Below, piece after piece: positions 16,994 to 24,888 of a DNA stretch of 64,000 nucleotides (its first letter is position 1; every line of letters starts with the position of its first letter). Under the pieces are notes generated by a model. It was not told the DNA's origin and ran no database searches. It was given only the letters and a program-made list of their open reading frames with translations. Position numbers and translations under genes: made by a program. This DNA is from JAAFIP01 sp043747295 (GTDB taxonomy: Bacteria > Pseudomonadota > Gammaproteobacteria > Burkholderiales > Burkholderiaceae_C), in the NCBI GenBank assembly GCA_043747295.1, contig JAYTPK010000093.1:1-64000 (forward strand). Direction: 5' to 3'.

Positions 16994-18406
16994 ATGATGC
17001 ACGCCATGTTCTGTAAGCCCTACCTCGCCCGTCTAGCCGCTATCTGCTTGGCAACATGGCCTATGGGTGTTGTATGGGCCAACGACCAGCTAGACCAGAT
17101 TGAGGTGATGCTGGCAAAACAACGCGCACAGCAGCAGCAACTGGGCCAATTGATCAAGCAAGCCCAAGACGAAGCAGGCCGTGGCCCGTCTTGGAGCGTG
17201 CCTACCCTGCCCGAACTGACGATGCAAAGTGTAGCGCTGTCAGCTGCTGTGGTAGCCGTTGTGCTGATGGGCGCTGCCATGCTGTGGCTGTGGAAAAACC
17301 GCATGCCCTCTAGCGTGGCGTATCGTCCAGTACCTGAGCCGTATTTCAAAGAATCTGCCTACAAACCATCAGGCTACAAAGATTCTGGTTATGTAGATTC
17401 TGCGGTGTCGGGTTTAGACGCACTAGACGCTGCGGAAAAAACCTCTGCATTTAAACCGTCAGCATTCAAAACTTCAGGCTACATAGATTCATTTGCCAAA
17501 GATTCATCGGCCAAAGATTTTTTAACACGGCCCGCAGGTTTCAGAGAGTCTTTGCAAGATTCTTCCTGGTCAGAGTCTTGGGCCGCAGATACATCGCCGC
17601 TGTCTGCACCTGCCGCCCCATCAGCTAACCTATCGGGCACTTCATCACCCAGCCCAATAGTTGATGCACCTAGCCCTAGCGTGCAGCCAGATATTTCACT
17701 GGATGACTTGGAGTCCGGCTTCGGCGCACCCGTGATGGACTTTGACCTGAGCGATTTTGACCAGATCAGTAGCCCAGCCAGCGCAGCATTTACAGACATC
17801 GTAGTGCCTGCCGCCCCATTGCCTGCAGCGCTAGAACCTTTGACTGTGGCTGATTTTGATCTAGTTCCCATACAAGCGGACTCAGAGGACTTTACCGACA
17901 GCACTGCAGTTTTTATTGCCGGCGAAGTGGACCACCGCGACAGCGCGTTTGATTTGCTTAAATTTGATCCCGCAGCACCTTTTGTGCAACCCCAGTTGCC
18001 AGATGCAGGCAATATGAAACCACGCGCCTCGGTCAAAATAGATTCCGAGGTGCCCTCCAAGTACGATGAATTGAAACCTGAGCCGCTGCGCCACGCAGTG
18101 GCTTATGTGGCACCCACTGATAGTTATCGCGGATCAAAGCCACCCCCCGATAGTGGGTTTACGGGCTCAGCCTTTGGGCAGTTGCAGCTTGAAACTCCGC
18201 CAGAAATATTGCCCTATCCGCACGAATTAAGCGATGACGATGCCACCTTCGCGACCCAGCTAGATTTAGCACGCGAGTTCGCCGAGCTGGGACAAACAGA
18301 CGAGGCCGAGCTTTTGTGCCAAGAGGTGTTTACCAATGGCACCGAGGCAATGCGCGAATATGCGCTGTATATCTTGACACGCTTGCCTGAGTTCAAACGC
18401 AAGTAA
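16994..18406 (+). CDS. FimV-like exported/membrane protein with pentapeptide repeats
   Basis: A 470-residue protein. The N-terminus has a signal peptide (to about VWAND), a Gln-rich helix AKQRAQQQQLGQLIKQAQ and one transmembrane helix near residues 76-98. A long Ser/Pro/Asp-rich region follows, starting with nine [FY]KxS[AG]-like pentapeptides. The C-terminus has a helix pair, LDLAREFAELGQTDEAELLCQEV, like the conserved C-terminal domain of FimV. FimV-type proteins organise type IV pili and polar complexes through peptidoglycan binding, but no LysM domain is evident, so this is a short, divergent relative. Its position inside the tungsten region may be incidental. Confidence 0.65.
   Translation: MMHAMFCKPYLARLAAICLATWPMGVVWANDQLDQIEVMLAKQRAQQQQLGQLIKQAQDEAGRGPSWSVPTLPELTMQSVALSAAVVAVVLMGAAMLWLWKNRMPSSVAYRPVPEPYFKESAYKPSGYKDSGYVDSAVSGLDALDAAEKTSAFKPSAFKTSGYIDSFAKDSSAKDFLTRPAGFRESLQDSSWSESWAADTSPLSAPAAPSANLSGTSSPSPIVDAPSPSVQPDISLDDLESGFGAPVMDFDLSDFDQISSPASAAFTDIVVPAAPLPAALEPLTVADFDLVPIQADSEDFTDSTAVFIAGEVDHRDSAFDLLKFDPAAPFVQPQLPDAGNMKPRASVKIDSEVPSKYDELKPEPLRHAVAYVAPTDSYRGSKPPPDSGFTGSAFGQLQLETPPEILPYPHELSDDDATFATQLDLAREFAELGQTDEAELLCQEVFTNGTEAMREYALYILTRLPEFKRK
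17345..17524 (+). repeat. Degenerate 15-bp tandem repeats encoding [FY]KxS[AG] pentapeptides
   Basis: Two blocks, 17345-17404 (four units) and 17450-17524 (five units), encode FKESA, YKPSG, YKDSG, YVDSA and then FKPSA, FKTSG, YIDSF, AKDSS, AKDFL. They lie in the linker of the FimV-like protein, residues 118-137 and 153-177. The units are imperfect, so the array looks old. Confidence 0.7.
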
Positions 18407-18417
18407 CGCCGCGTTAA

Positions 18418-19554
18418 CTAGCGTTGTGGCCTGCCCAGCTTGCGGTAAATGGTAGCCCGGCTGATGCCTAGCTGCGCGGCTGCAGCAGCTACGTTGCCGC
18501 GCAGCTGAGTGACGGTTTGGCGAATCAACTGCGTTTCATGGTTTTTAAGCCCTTGTGTGGGTGCAGACATAGACGCAGCCAGAGGCGCTGGCAACGACGA
18601 CAAGCCTTGGCTGCGCAACTTAGGCGCTAAAGTGCCCGCAGCACTAGCGCGCACCTGCAGATGCAAGCCTGACCACAAAGGTACCTCTAGCCAGCTGTCA
18701 CGGCGCTGTGCGTCAAACAGGCTGCCAGTGGACACGGCAAAAATATCGCACAACTGCAAAGCGGCGCTGGGCACCGTAGCGACCCCCAACATATGGCGAG
18801 CAGTTGGGTTCATGGCGCTGATGGCACCATCGGTCTGCACGCATACCAAGCCCTCACCATCTTTGCCACTGCGCTGGCCAGGCCACTGCAGGTGCAACAC
18901 GATGGCGTGCGGTTGGGCTAGCACCAGCGCGTTTTCTATCGAGCGCGCCGAGGTAGTGACCAGGTGCATGAGGGCGGGGCGCTCTTGGGCATCAATACCT
19001 GTCACGTCTACCATGCCTGCGCATTTCCCGTCAGGCCCGGTAATGGGCGCACCAGCGCATGAATAGCAGCTTGCATCTTGATAAAAATGCTCGCCACGGT
19101 GCAGCCAAGTGGTGCGCTGCTCAATTAAGGTGCTGCCGATGGCGGTGGTGCCTACGGCATATTCTGATAAATCGACACCGATACGTGCAATCACATCGGC
19201 GCGGCGGTCGCTGCGGTCTATGGCGCCGCTGGTGTCTACCACCGTGCCTAGGGCGTTGGTCAAAATTGCAAAATAGCGCGTCTGCGCAATAGCAATACCC
19301 AGCTGTTCTAAGCTGGGTCGCGCGGCCATGCGCAGTGCATAGTTGGCCTCTTTGCTGCGCCGCTGCAAGCTGTGGCCCACCATATCAAAACCTAAGCGCT
19401 CGGTGGGCTGGTGTCCTTGGCTTAAGCACCGTTGCCAAGACTGGGTAATCCAAGGCTGCACATATTGCATTGCAGCATGCGACTGGCCGTGCATCACCGC
19501 ATTGCGTGTCAAGGCAATGCCTTCAAGGCGAGGTTCGGGTTGCTGTGGGGACAT
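18418..19554 (-). CDS. AcoR-like regulator with GAF and Fis-type HTH domains, no AAA+ domain
   Basis: A 378-residue regulator when started at MSPQQPEPRLEG; longer upstream starts are possible. The AcoR-type opening (ITQSWQRCLSQG) is followed by a GAF-like domain with YAVGTTAIGSTL and CYSCAGAPI, a PAS-like segment, and a C-terminal Fis helix-turn-helix in NVAAAAAQLGISRATIYRKL. The sigma-54 AAA+ module of AcoR, with its GAFTGA motif, is absent, so it probably does not remodel sigma-54 polymerase. It is divergent from aorA with an inverted repeat between them, making it the likely regulator of the aldehyde oxidoreductase genes. The Cys pair in CYSC could sense redox or bind metal; that is inference. 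Confidence 0.8.
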   Translation of the reverse strand: MSPQQPEPRLEGIALTRNAVMHGQSHAAMQYVQPWITQSWQRCLSQGHQPTERLGFDMVGHSLQRRSKEANYALRMAARPSLEQLGIAIAQTRYFAILTNALGTVVDTSGAIDRSDRRADVIARIGVDLSEYAVGTTAIGSTLIEQRTTWLHRGEHFYQDASCYSCAGAPITGPDGKCAGMVDVTGIDAQERPALMHLVTTSARSIENALVLAQPHAIVLHLQWPGQRSGKDGEGLVCVQTDGAISAMNPTARHMLGVATVPSAALQLCDIFAVSTGSLFDAQRRDSWLEVPLWSGLHLQVRASAAGTLAPKLRSQGLSSLPAPLAASMSAPTQGLKNHETQLIRQTVTQLRGNVAAAAAQLGISRATIYRKLGRPQR

Positions 19555-19627
19555 GGTAAATATTGTGTAGGCGCAGTAGGCACCATTGTGTTGCATTTTG
19601 AGAATATTGAAAGCACAGAATGCGTGA

Positions 19628-19643
19628 CTAGGGTTCTCCCTAG
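19628..19643. promoter_or_regulatory. Candidate operator upstream of aorA
   Basis: CTAGGGTTCTCCCTAG is an inverted repeat with 6-bp arms and a 4-bp spacer, in the 188-bp divergent region between the AcoR-like gene and aorA. Its position suits binding by the adjacent Fis-type regulator. No convincing -12/-24 promoter with correct spacing was found beside it. Confidence 0.5.
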
Positions 19644-19742
19644 GCTTGTACAGCAGGCTTGGTTTAACAATAGATATGTAAACTATTTCATAGGCAATAC
19701 CTTGCGACACTGCACTGCAAGGTAACTACCCAGGAGCAACAA

Positions 19743-20219
19743 ATGCAAAAAGTTTTGCACATCAACCCCGACAAATGCACCGGCTGCCTGCAGTGCGAAA
19801 TGGCCTGTAGTTTTGAAAACTACGGCACCTACGCCACCAGTAAATCACGTATCAAAGTGTTTGACTTTCACCATACTGGCAAAAAAGTGCCCTACACCTG
19901 CACTCAGTGTGACGAGGCTTGGTGCCTGCATGCTTGCCCAGTAGAAGCTATCACGGTCGACAAAGCCACTGGCGCTAAAGTGGTAAACGACTCTACCTGT
20001 GTAGGCTGCAAGGTCTGCACTATTGCTTGCCCGTTTGGCACCATCAACTATGTGCAAGAAACCGGTAAAGTGCAAAAGTGCGACCTGTGCGGCGGCGACC
20101 CAGCCTGCGTTGAGGCTTGCCCCACCACTGCAATTACTTACGTAGATGCCAACTGGACTGGTATCGACAAAATGAAGTCTTGGGCTGACAAGCTGGGTAA
20201 CCAGCCCTCAGCCTCGTAA
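19743..20219 (+). CDS. aorA: Aldehyde oxidoreductase iron-sulfur subunit AorA
   Basis: A 158-residue ferredoxin-like protein with sixteen cysteines in four groups: CTGCLQCEMAC, CTQCDEAWCLHAC, CVGCKVCTIAC and CDLCGGDPACVEAC. It should hold four [4Fe-4S] clusters. A strong AGGAG lies just upstream of the ATG. It precedes the tungsten catalytic subunit and matches the electron-transfer subunit of Aromatoleum-type AorABC enzymes, which carries electrons between the tungsten site and the FAD subunit. HycB/DmsB-like subunits share the pattern, but the neighbours settle the assignment. Confidence 0.9.
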   Translation: MQKVLHINPDKCTGCLQCEMACSFENYGTYATSKSRIKVFDFHHTGKKVPYTCTQCDEAWCLHACPVEAITVDKATGAKVVNDSTCVGCKVCTIACPFGTINYVQETGKVQKCDLCGGDPACVEACPTTAITYVDANWTGIDKMKSWADKLGNQPSAS

Positions 20220-20292
20220 TTCTTCGTCACCTTATTTTTTGGGCATGCACCCGCTATATTGCTAAGCTGCCCACCCAACTGGAGATCACATC

Positions 20293-22140
20293 ATGTCATG
20301 GGCTGGAAAAATCCTCCGCGTAAACCTCACCACCGGTGTCTGCAAGTCAGAGCCGCTCAATATGCAGTGGGCGCAAGCCTACATCGGTTCGCGTGGCTTG
20401 GCGGCTAAATACCTCACCACTGAGGTCAACCCCAAAGTTGAGCCATTGTCACCCGACAATAAAATTTACTTCACCACCGGGCCATTGACTGGCACGATGG
20501 CCTCTACTGGCGGGCGCTACACCGTGTCCACCAAGAGCCCATTGACAGGTGCCATTGCTTGCTCTAACTCAGGCGGCTACTTTGGTGCCGAGCTGAAAAT
20601 GGCGGGCTGGGACATGATTGCCGTTGAGGGCAAGTCGTCCAAACCGGTGTACCTGTATATCAACGACGATGTCGCTGAAATTCGTGACGCGGCCCACTTG
20701 TGGGGCAAGAGCGTGCCCGAGACCGAAGGTACACTCAAGAAAAGTCTGCAAGACCCGCTAACGCGCGTTTGCAGTGTTGGTAAAGCAGGTGAAAACCATG
20801 TGCTGTTTGCTGCGATTGTGAACGACCTTCACCGCGCAGCGGGCCGGAGCGGCGTAGGCGCTGTGATGGGCAGCAAAATGCTCAAAGCTATAGCAGTGCG
20901 TGGCACCAAAGGCGTGGGCAATATTCGCGACCCTAAAGCGTTTATGAAAGTCACCTACGAGAAGAAGAAAATTCTTGCAGAAAACGCTGTGACAGGACAG
21001 GGCCTGCCCACTTATGGCACGCAAGTACTGATGAACGTAATCAACGAAGTGGGCGCGCTGCCTACTCGCAATCACCGCAACAACCAGTTTGAAAGCGCCA
21101 AAGACATTAGCGCCGAGGCCATGGCCACGCCACGCCCCACCGATGGTAAAAAGCCACTGGTGACCAACCAAGCCTGTTTTGGCTGCACCATTGCTTGCGG
21201 TCGCATTCAAACAATTGACAAAGACCACTTCACCGTACAAAACAAGCCCCAGTATTGGGGTGCCAACGGTGGCCTAGAGTACGAAGCGGCTTGGGCTCTA
21301 GGTGCTGCCAACGGCGTGAAAGACCTGGACGCGTTGCAATACGCAAACGTGCTGTGCAATGAGCAAGGCATCGACCCGATCAGCTTTGGCTGTACTGTGG
21401 GGGCAGTGATGGAGCTGTATGAGATGGGCGTGCTGACCAAAGAGGTTATCGGCATCGAGGCACCATTTGGGTCAGCCCACGCATTGGCTTACCTGGCTGA
21501 ACAAACCATCAATGGCACTGGGTTTGGTATCGAGATAGGTCAAGGCTCTAAGCGTTTGACTGCTAAATACGGCCACCCAGATTTGTCTATGAGCACTAAA
21601 GGCCAAGAGTTCCCAGCCTATGACGGGCGCGGCATTCAAGGCATTGGTTTGGCGTATGCTACTTCCAATCGTGGCGGCTGCCACCTGCGCGGCTACACCA
21701 TCGCGTCTGAAGTGCTGGGCATTCCGGTCAAGACCGATCCGCTAGAGCACGAAGGCAAACCTGAACTGGTTAAAGCCTTCCAAGACGCCACCGCTGCGTT
21801 TGATAGCTCAGGCTTGTGTGTGTTTACCACCTTCGCTTGGGGCTTGGCCGACTTGGCACCGCAAATGCAAGCTGCGTGTGACGAGAAATACACTACCGAA
21901 GAGCTGGAGAAAATTGGCGAGCGCATCTGGAACATGGAGCGCGAGTTCAATAACGCTGCAGGCTTTACCCACAAAGATGACACGCTGCCAAAACGCCTGT
22001 TGACCGAAGCCGCGACCAGCGGCCCGACCAAAGGCAAAGTTAGCGAGCTAGCCAAAATGCTGCCGAAATACTATGAGGTACGTGGTTGGGATCCAGAAGG
22101 CCGTCCAACGGCTAAAACTAAAGAGCGCTTGGGCTTATAA
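20293..22140 (+). CDS. aorB: Tungsten-containing aldehyde:ferredoxin oxidoreductase catalytic subunit AorB
   Basis: A 615-residue member of the AOR family, which oxidises aldehydes to acids at a tungsten bis-pyranopterin. The N-terminal domain starts GKILRVNLTTG and contains IGSRGLAAKYL and STGGRYTVSTKSPLTG. The [4Fe-4S] ligands are ACFGCTIAC plus the distal Cys in DSSGLC. Length and motifs are normal for AOR. AOR genes are uncommon in aerobic betaproteobacteria; the tungstate transporter 3.4 kb upstream supports a functional tungsten enzyme. A strong hairpin terminator follows the stop codon. Confidence 0.93.
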   Translation: MSWAGKILRVNLTTGVCKSEPLNMQWAQAYIGSRGLAAKYLTTEVNPKVEPLSPDNKIYFTTGPLTGTMASTGGRYTVSTKSPLTGAIACSNSGGYFGAELKMAGWDMIAVEGKSSKPVYLYINDDVAEIRDAAHLWGKSVPETEGTLKKSLQDPLTRVCSVGKAGENHVLFAAIVNDLHRAAGRSGVGAVMGSKMLKAIAVRGTKGVGNIRDPKAFMKVTYEKKKILAENAVTGQGLPTYGTQVLMNVINEVGALPTRNHRNNQFESAKDISAEAMATPRPTDGKKPLVTNQACFGCTIACGRIQTIDKDHFTVQNKPQYWGANGGLEYEAAWALGAANGVKDLDALQYANVLCNEQGIDPISFGCTVGAVMELYEMGVLTKEVIGIEAPFGSAHALAYLAEQTINGTGFGIEIGQGSKRLTAKYGHPDLSMSTKGQEFPAYDGRGIQGIGLAYATSNRGGCHLRGYTIASEVLGIPVKTDPLEHEGKPELVKAFQDATAAFDSSGLCVFTTFAWGLADLAPQMQAACDEKYTTEELEKIGERIWNMEREFNNAAGFTHKDDTLPKRLLTEAATSGPTKGKVSELAKMLPKYYEVRGWDPEGRPTAKTKERLGL

Positions 22141-22160
22141 CCACAAGCTGCACGTTGAAA

Positions 22161-22195
22161 TGAAAAGCGGTCCACGTGACCGCTTTTCAATTTTT
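22161..22195 (+). terminator. Hairpin terminator between aorB and aorC
   Basis: A 12-bp perfect stem (TGAAAAGCGGTC with GACCGCTTTTCA) and a 5-nt loop, followed by ATTTTT. The AGGAG ribosome-binding site of aorC begins immediately after the T run. Some transcripts probably stop here, giving less aorC message than aorAB. Confidence 0.8.
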
Positions 22196-22206
22196 AGGAG
22201 ATAAAT

Positions 22207-23505
22207 ATGCACCACATTATTATTGGCGCTGGCCCAGCTGGCGTGATCGCCGCTGAGACGATTCGCAAACACGCCCCACACGACGAAATCACCATCATCG
22301 GTGAAGAAAAAGAAGCACCCTATTCGCGCATGGCCATTCCATACTTGCTGGTGGGTAACATTGCGGAGCAGGGCACGCATTTGCGCAAAAGTGCCACACA
22401 CTTTAAAGATTTGAAGATAAATACCCTTCAAGTCCAAGTATCTACTGCTCAGGCAGCTACTAAAACGATAGTACTTGCAGATGGCAAAAGCCTTAAGTAC
22501 GACACGCTGCTGATTGCTACGGGCTCGACCCCCATGCGCCCGCCGATAGCAGGTATTGACCTGCCTAACATCTACAGCTGCTGGACGCTGGCCGATGCGC
22601 GCGCCATTATGGACAAGGTTAAACCCGGCTCTCGTGTGCTGCAAATGGGTGCAGGCTTTATTGGCTGCATCATCATGGAGGCACTGGCCGCGCGTATTCA
22701 AACCAACAAGACTGGTAAGTTGACTATTGTGGAGATGGGTGATCGCATGGTGCCGCGCATGATGGGCCCGGCTGCGGGTGGCATGATTAAAAGCTGGGTG
22801 CAAAGCAAAGGTGTAGACGTGCACACGGGCGCCAAGGTAGAGTCGATTACTCAAAGTGGCAGTGCCCTGGTGGCAAAGCTGTCTAACGGCCAAAGCATCG
22901 AGGTGGATGTGATCATCAGTGCCACGGGTGTGAAGCCTACTATTGGCTTTTTGAAAGACTCAGGCATCACCTGCAAAACCGGCGTGCTGACCGATGACCG
23001 GATGCAAACCAACGCGCCCGGCGTGTACGCCGCAGGCGACTGCGCTGAGGCGTTTGACCATTTCACGCGTGCGCAGGTGGTTAGCGCCATTCAGCCCAAT
23101 GCAGCAGACCAGGCCCGCGTGGCTGCACTGAATATGGTGGGGCAGCATGCATCACTGAAACAAGTGACGCAAATCAACGTGCTAGACACGCTGGGCTTGG
23201 TGTCTACCAGCTTTGGTAGCTGGCAAGGCGTGCCCGGCGGCGAGCAGATTGAGCTGAAAGACGATGCGCACCACAAGCTGCTCTCCATGCAGTTTAAAGA
23301 CGATGTGATGGTGGGCTGCAACTCTATTGGCTGGACAGACCACGTAGGCGCGCTGCGCGGCCTGGTGGAAGGCAAAGTCAAGCTAGGCGAGTGGAAGGCT
23401 AAATTACAGGCTGACCCTACGCAGCTGATGGCAGCCTACTTAGCCACAGCCCAAGCGCAGGGCCAGTGGAGTGGCGCGGCTGATGTAGCACGGCGTGCGC
23501 ATTGA
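22207..23505 (+). CDS. aorC: FAD/NAD-binding subunit AorC of aldehyde oxidoreductase
   Basis: A 432-residue pyridine nucleotide-disulfide oxidoreductase-like flavoprotein. The N-terminal FAD site is IIGAGPAGVIAAE, the NAD site is in LQMGAGFIGCIIMEAL, and the second FAD contact is GVYAAGDCAEAFD. In Aromatoleum-type enzymes this subunit passes electrons to NAD+. AGGAG lies 6 bp before the ATG. Residues 75-89 (QVQVSTAQAATKTIV) are encoded by an in-frame copy of the dispersed repeat, located between the first FAD segment and the ATGSTPMRPP region. Confidence 0.88.
   Translation: MHHIIIGAGPAGVIAAETIRKHAPHDEITIIGEEKEAPYSRMAIPYLLVGNIAEQGTHLRKSATHFKDLKINTLQVQVSTAQAATKTIVLADGKSLKYDTLLIATGSTPMRPPIAGIDLPNIYSCWTLADARAIMDKVKPGSRVLQMGAGFIGCIIMEALAARIQTNKTGKLTIVEMGDRMVPRMMGPAAGGMIKSWVQSKGVDVHTGAKVESITQSGSALVAKLSNGQSIEVDVIISATGVKPTIGFLKDSGITCKTGVLTDDRMQTNAPGVYAAGDCAEAFDHFTRAQVVSAIQPNAADQARVAALNMVGQHASLKQVTQINVLDTLGLVSTSFGSWQGVPGGEQIELKDDAHHKLLSMQFKDDVMVGCNSIGWTDHVGALRGLVEGKVKLGEWKAKLQADPTQLMAAYLATAQAQGQWSGAADVARRAH
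22429..22473 (+). repeat. Dispersed repeat copy 4, in frame inside aorC
   Basis: CAAGTCCAAGTATCTACTGC, then TCAGGCAGCTACTAAAACGATAG, matches the repeat core with TCTACT in place of TTCATT. It is translated in frame as residues 75-89 of AorC without disturbing the reading frame. Confidence 0.75.
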
Positions 23506-23613
23506 TCCAAATATCTGCAGCAGACAAGCTAGCGCAGCCTTGAACACTTGGCATAACACCTTATAAAACCCGCTAACATCGTATGCATGTGGCTTGGCGT
23601 TTATTTCATACTG

Positions 23614-23643
23614 GCATACTTTGCGCTGCATTGCGCAGTATGC
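23614..23643 (+). promoter_or_regulatory. Hairpin upstream of aorD
   Basis: GCATACT and AGTATGC pair, with a second inner pairing GCGC/GCGC across a TT bulge and a TGCATT loop. This gives an 11-bp stem in the 172-bp gap between aorC and the MoaD-like gene. No T run follows, so it is more likely a processing or control element than a terminator. Confidence 0.4.
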
Positions 23644-23677
23644 TGTGCGCTGTGCGTTTGCAACGTTGACCGATAAC

Positions 23678-23932
23678 ATGAACATCACCTTAAAACTCTT
23701 TGCGTCGCTGACAGACTACCTGCCGCCTGCAGACCGCACCAGCAATATCACCCAGCTGAGCGTGTCGCCCGATGCCAGTATTTTGCAAATCATCGAACCC
23801 TTTGGTTTGCCGCACAAGCTGGTGCACTTGGTACTGATCAATGGCACTTATGTAGACCCCGACAAGCGTGCCACCTGCACACTACAAGAAGGCGATGTGC
23901 TGGCGATTTGGCCACCTATTGCAGGCGGTTGA
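23678..23932 (+). CDS. MoaD/ThiS-like sulfur-carrier protein of the Aor cluster (AorD-type)
   Basis: An 84-residue ubiquitin-fold protein ending in the diagnostic Gly-Gly (PPIAGG) used for thiocarboxylate formation. I chose ATG 23678 (MNITLKLFASL), which matches the usual beginning of MoaD proteins. MoaD donates sulfur to the pyranopterin dithiolene. A dedicated copy beside AOR genes is known in related clusters and probably serves the tungsten cofactor. Confidence 0.85.
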   Translation: MNITLKLFASLTDYLPPADRTSNITQLSVSPDASILQIIEPFGLPHKLVHLVLINGTYVDPDKRATCTLQEGDVLAIWPPIAGG

Positions 23933-24003
23933 GCAGGTGGTTAAAAAGGTGGTTAAAGCTGGCAGATAAAGCTGACGGTTAAACCATGGCCTCGCTCTGT
24001 CTA

Positions 24004-24060
24004 CTATAAATTTAATAGCTGCCTGAGCATTAAATACTTGGACTACAGGGCTATTTGATA
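24004..24060 (-). repeat. Dispersed repeat copy 5
   Basis: Reverse-orientation copy (CTATAAATTTAATAGC, then AAATACTTGGACTACAGG) between the MoaD-like gene and the small gene starting at 24068, ending 7 bp before that start. Confidence 0.8.
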
Positions 24061-24067
24061 GGTAAAT

Positions 24068-24367
24068 GTGCAATCTTTCTACGCAAAACAGTTTGACCGT
24101 GAAATGGGCTGCACCCAAGCCGAGTGGCTCATGTGGCTGCCCGCTGCCATGGGTGATGTACTTTGGCAGCAGCAAGGCGATGCGTTACAAGCACAGGTTG
24201 CAGAAGGTGCATTACGCATTGAATGGCGCGTAGGCGAGCCGCGTCAAATTGCCTTGTTTAAGTTACCGCGCTTGCATGTGGGCTTTGCTTTCGACGGCTT
24301 GGACGATGCGCAGCGCTACACGTTTATGAAACGTTTTGACCTGTACATGCAGCGCGGCGGCGGTTAA
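24068..24367 (+). CDS. Small protein of unknown function in the Aor cluster
   Basis: A 99-residue soluble protein starting at a GTG (MQSFYAKQFDREMG). I do not recognise a family. It has an aromatic-rich middle (LMWLPAAMGDVLW) and an acidic/basic C-terminal helix (DAQRYTFMKRFDLYMQRGGG), with no cysteine beyond C15. It lies 135 bp after aorD on the same strand and might be a maturation factor for the tungsten enzyme, by position only. Confidence 0.65.
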   Translation: MQSFYAKQFDREMGCTQAEWLMWLPAAMGDVLWQQQGDALQAQVAEGALRIEWRVGEPRQIALFKLPRLHVGFAFDGLDDAQRYTFMKRFDLYMQRGGG

Positions 24368-24394
24368 CCGAGAGTTCGGTTTTACAATCTCACC

Positions 24395-24808
24395 ATGCAA
24401 CCATTTCACCTCGCTTTCCCCGTATCTGACCTTCACCAAGCCCGCGCTTTTTATGGTGGCGTGCTGGGCTGTCCTGAGGGGCGCAGCTCGCCTCATTGGA
24501 TTGATTTTGATTTCTACGGTCACCAAATCGTTGCGCACCTAGCGCCCGACGAGTGCAAGCCTGCAGGCACCAGCGCGGTAGATGGCCACGGCGTGCCGGT
24601 GCGCCACTATGGCGTGGTGCTCACCATGGCGCAGTGGGAGGCGTTGGCCAGTAAGCTCAAAGCAGCTAACACCAAGTTTGTGATCGAGCCCTACATTCGC
24701 TTTAAAGGCGAAGTGGGTGAGCAAGCCACCATGTTTTTTCATGACCCCTGCGGTAATGCGCTAGAGTTCAAGGCCTTTAAGGACATTGGTCAGTTGTTTG
24801 CCAAGTAA
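24395..24808 (+). CDS. VOC-superfamily (glyoxalase/dioxygenase fold) protein
   Basis: A 137-residue VOC protein. It opens with FHLAFPVSDLHQARAFYGGV, and the C-terminal half ends HDPCGNALEFKAF, the usual metal-ligand Glu strand of the fold. Candidate metal ligands are H5, the His in RHYGVVL and the Glu in LEFK. The substrate is unknown; many such proteins are annotated as glyoxalase-like. It lies 27 bp after the preceding small gene. Confidence 0.85.
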   Translation: MQPFHLAFPVSDLHQARAFYGGVLGCPEGRSSPHWIDFDFYGHQIVAHLAPDECKPAGTSAVDGHGVPVRHYGVVLTMAQWEALASKLKAANTKFVIEPYIRFKGEVGEQATMFFHDPCGNALEFKAFKDIGQLFAK

Positions 24809-24824
24809 TTTGGTCTAGCTAAAT

Positions 24825-24884
24825 GCTATAAATATTATAGCCGCTTGATTAGTAAATGCTTGGACTACAGGCCGATTTGATGCC
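24825..24884 (-). repeat. Dispersed repeat copy 6
   Basis: Reverse-orientation copy (GCTATAAATATTATAGC, then TGCTTGGACTACAGGCC) filling the space between the convergent VOC and crcB genes; it ends 4 bp from the crcB stop. Confidence 0.8.
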
Positions 24885-24888
24885 TAAA

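Noticed and set aside
19690..19705. A sigma-54 -24/-12 promoter before aorA (GGCAATACCTTGC)
   Set aside because: The GG-GC spacing is 9 bp rather than 10, and the adjacent regulator lacks the AAA+ domain needed for sigma-54 activation.
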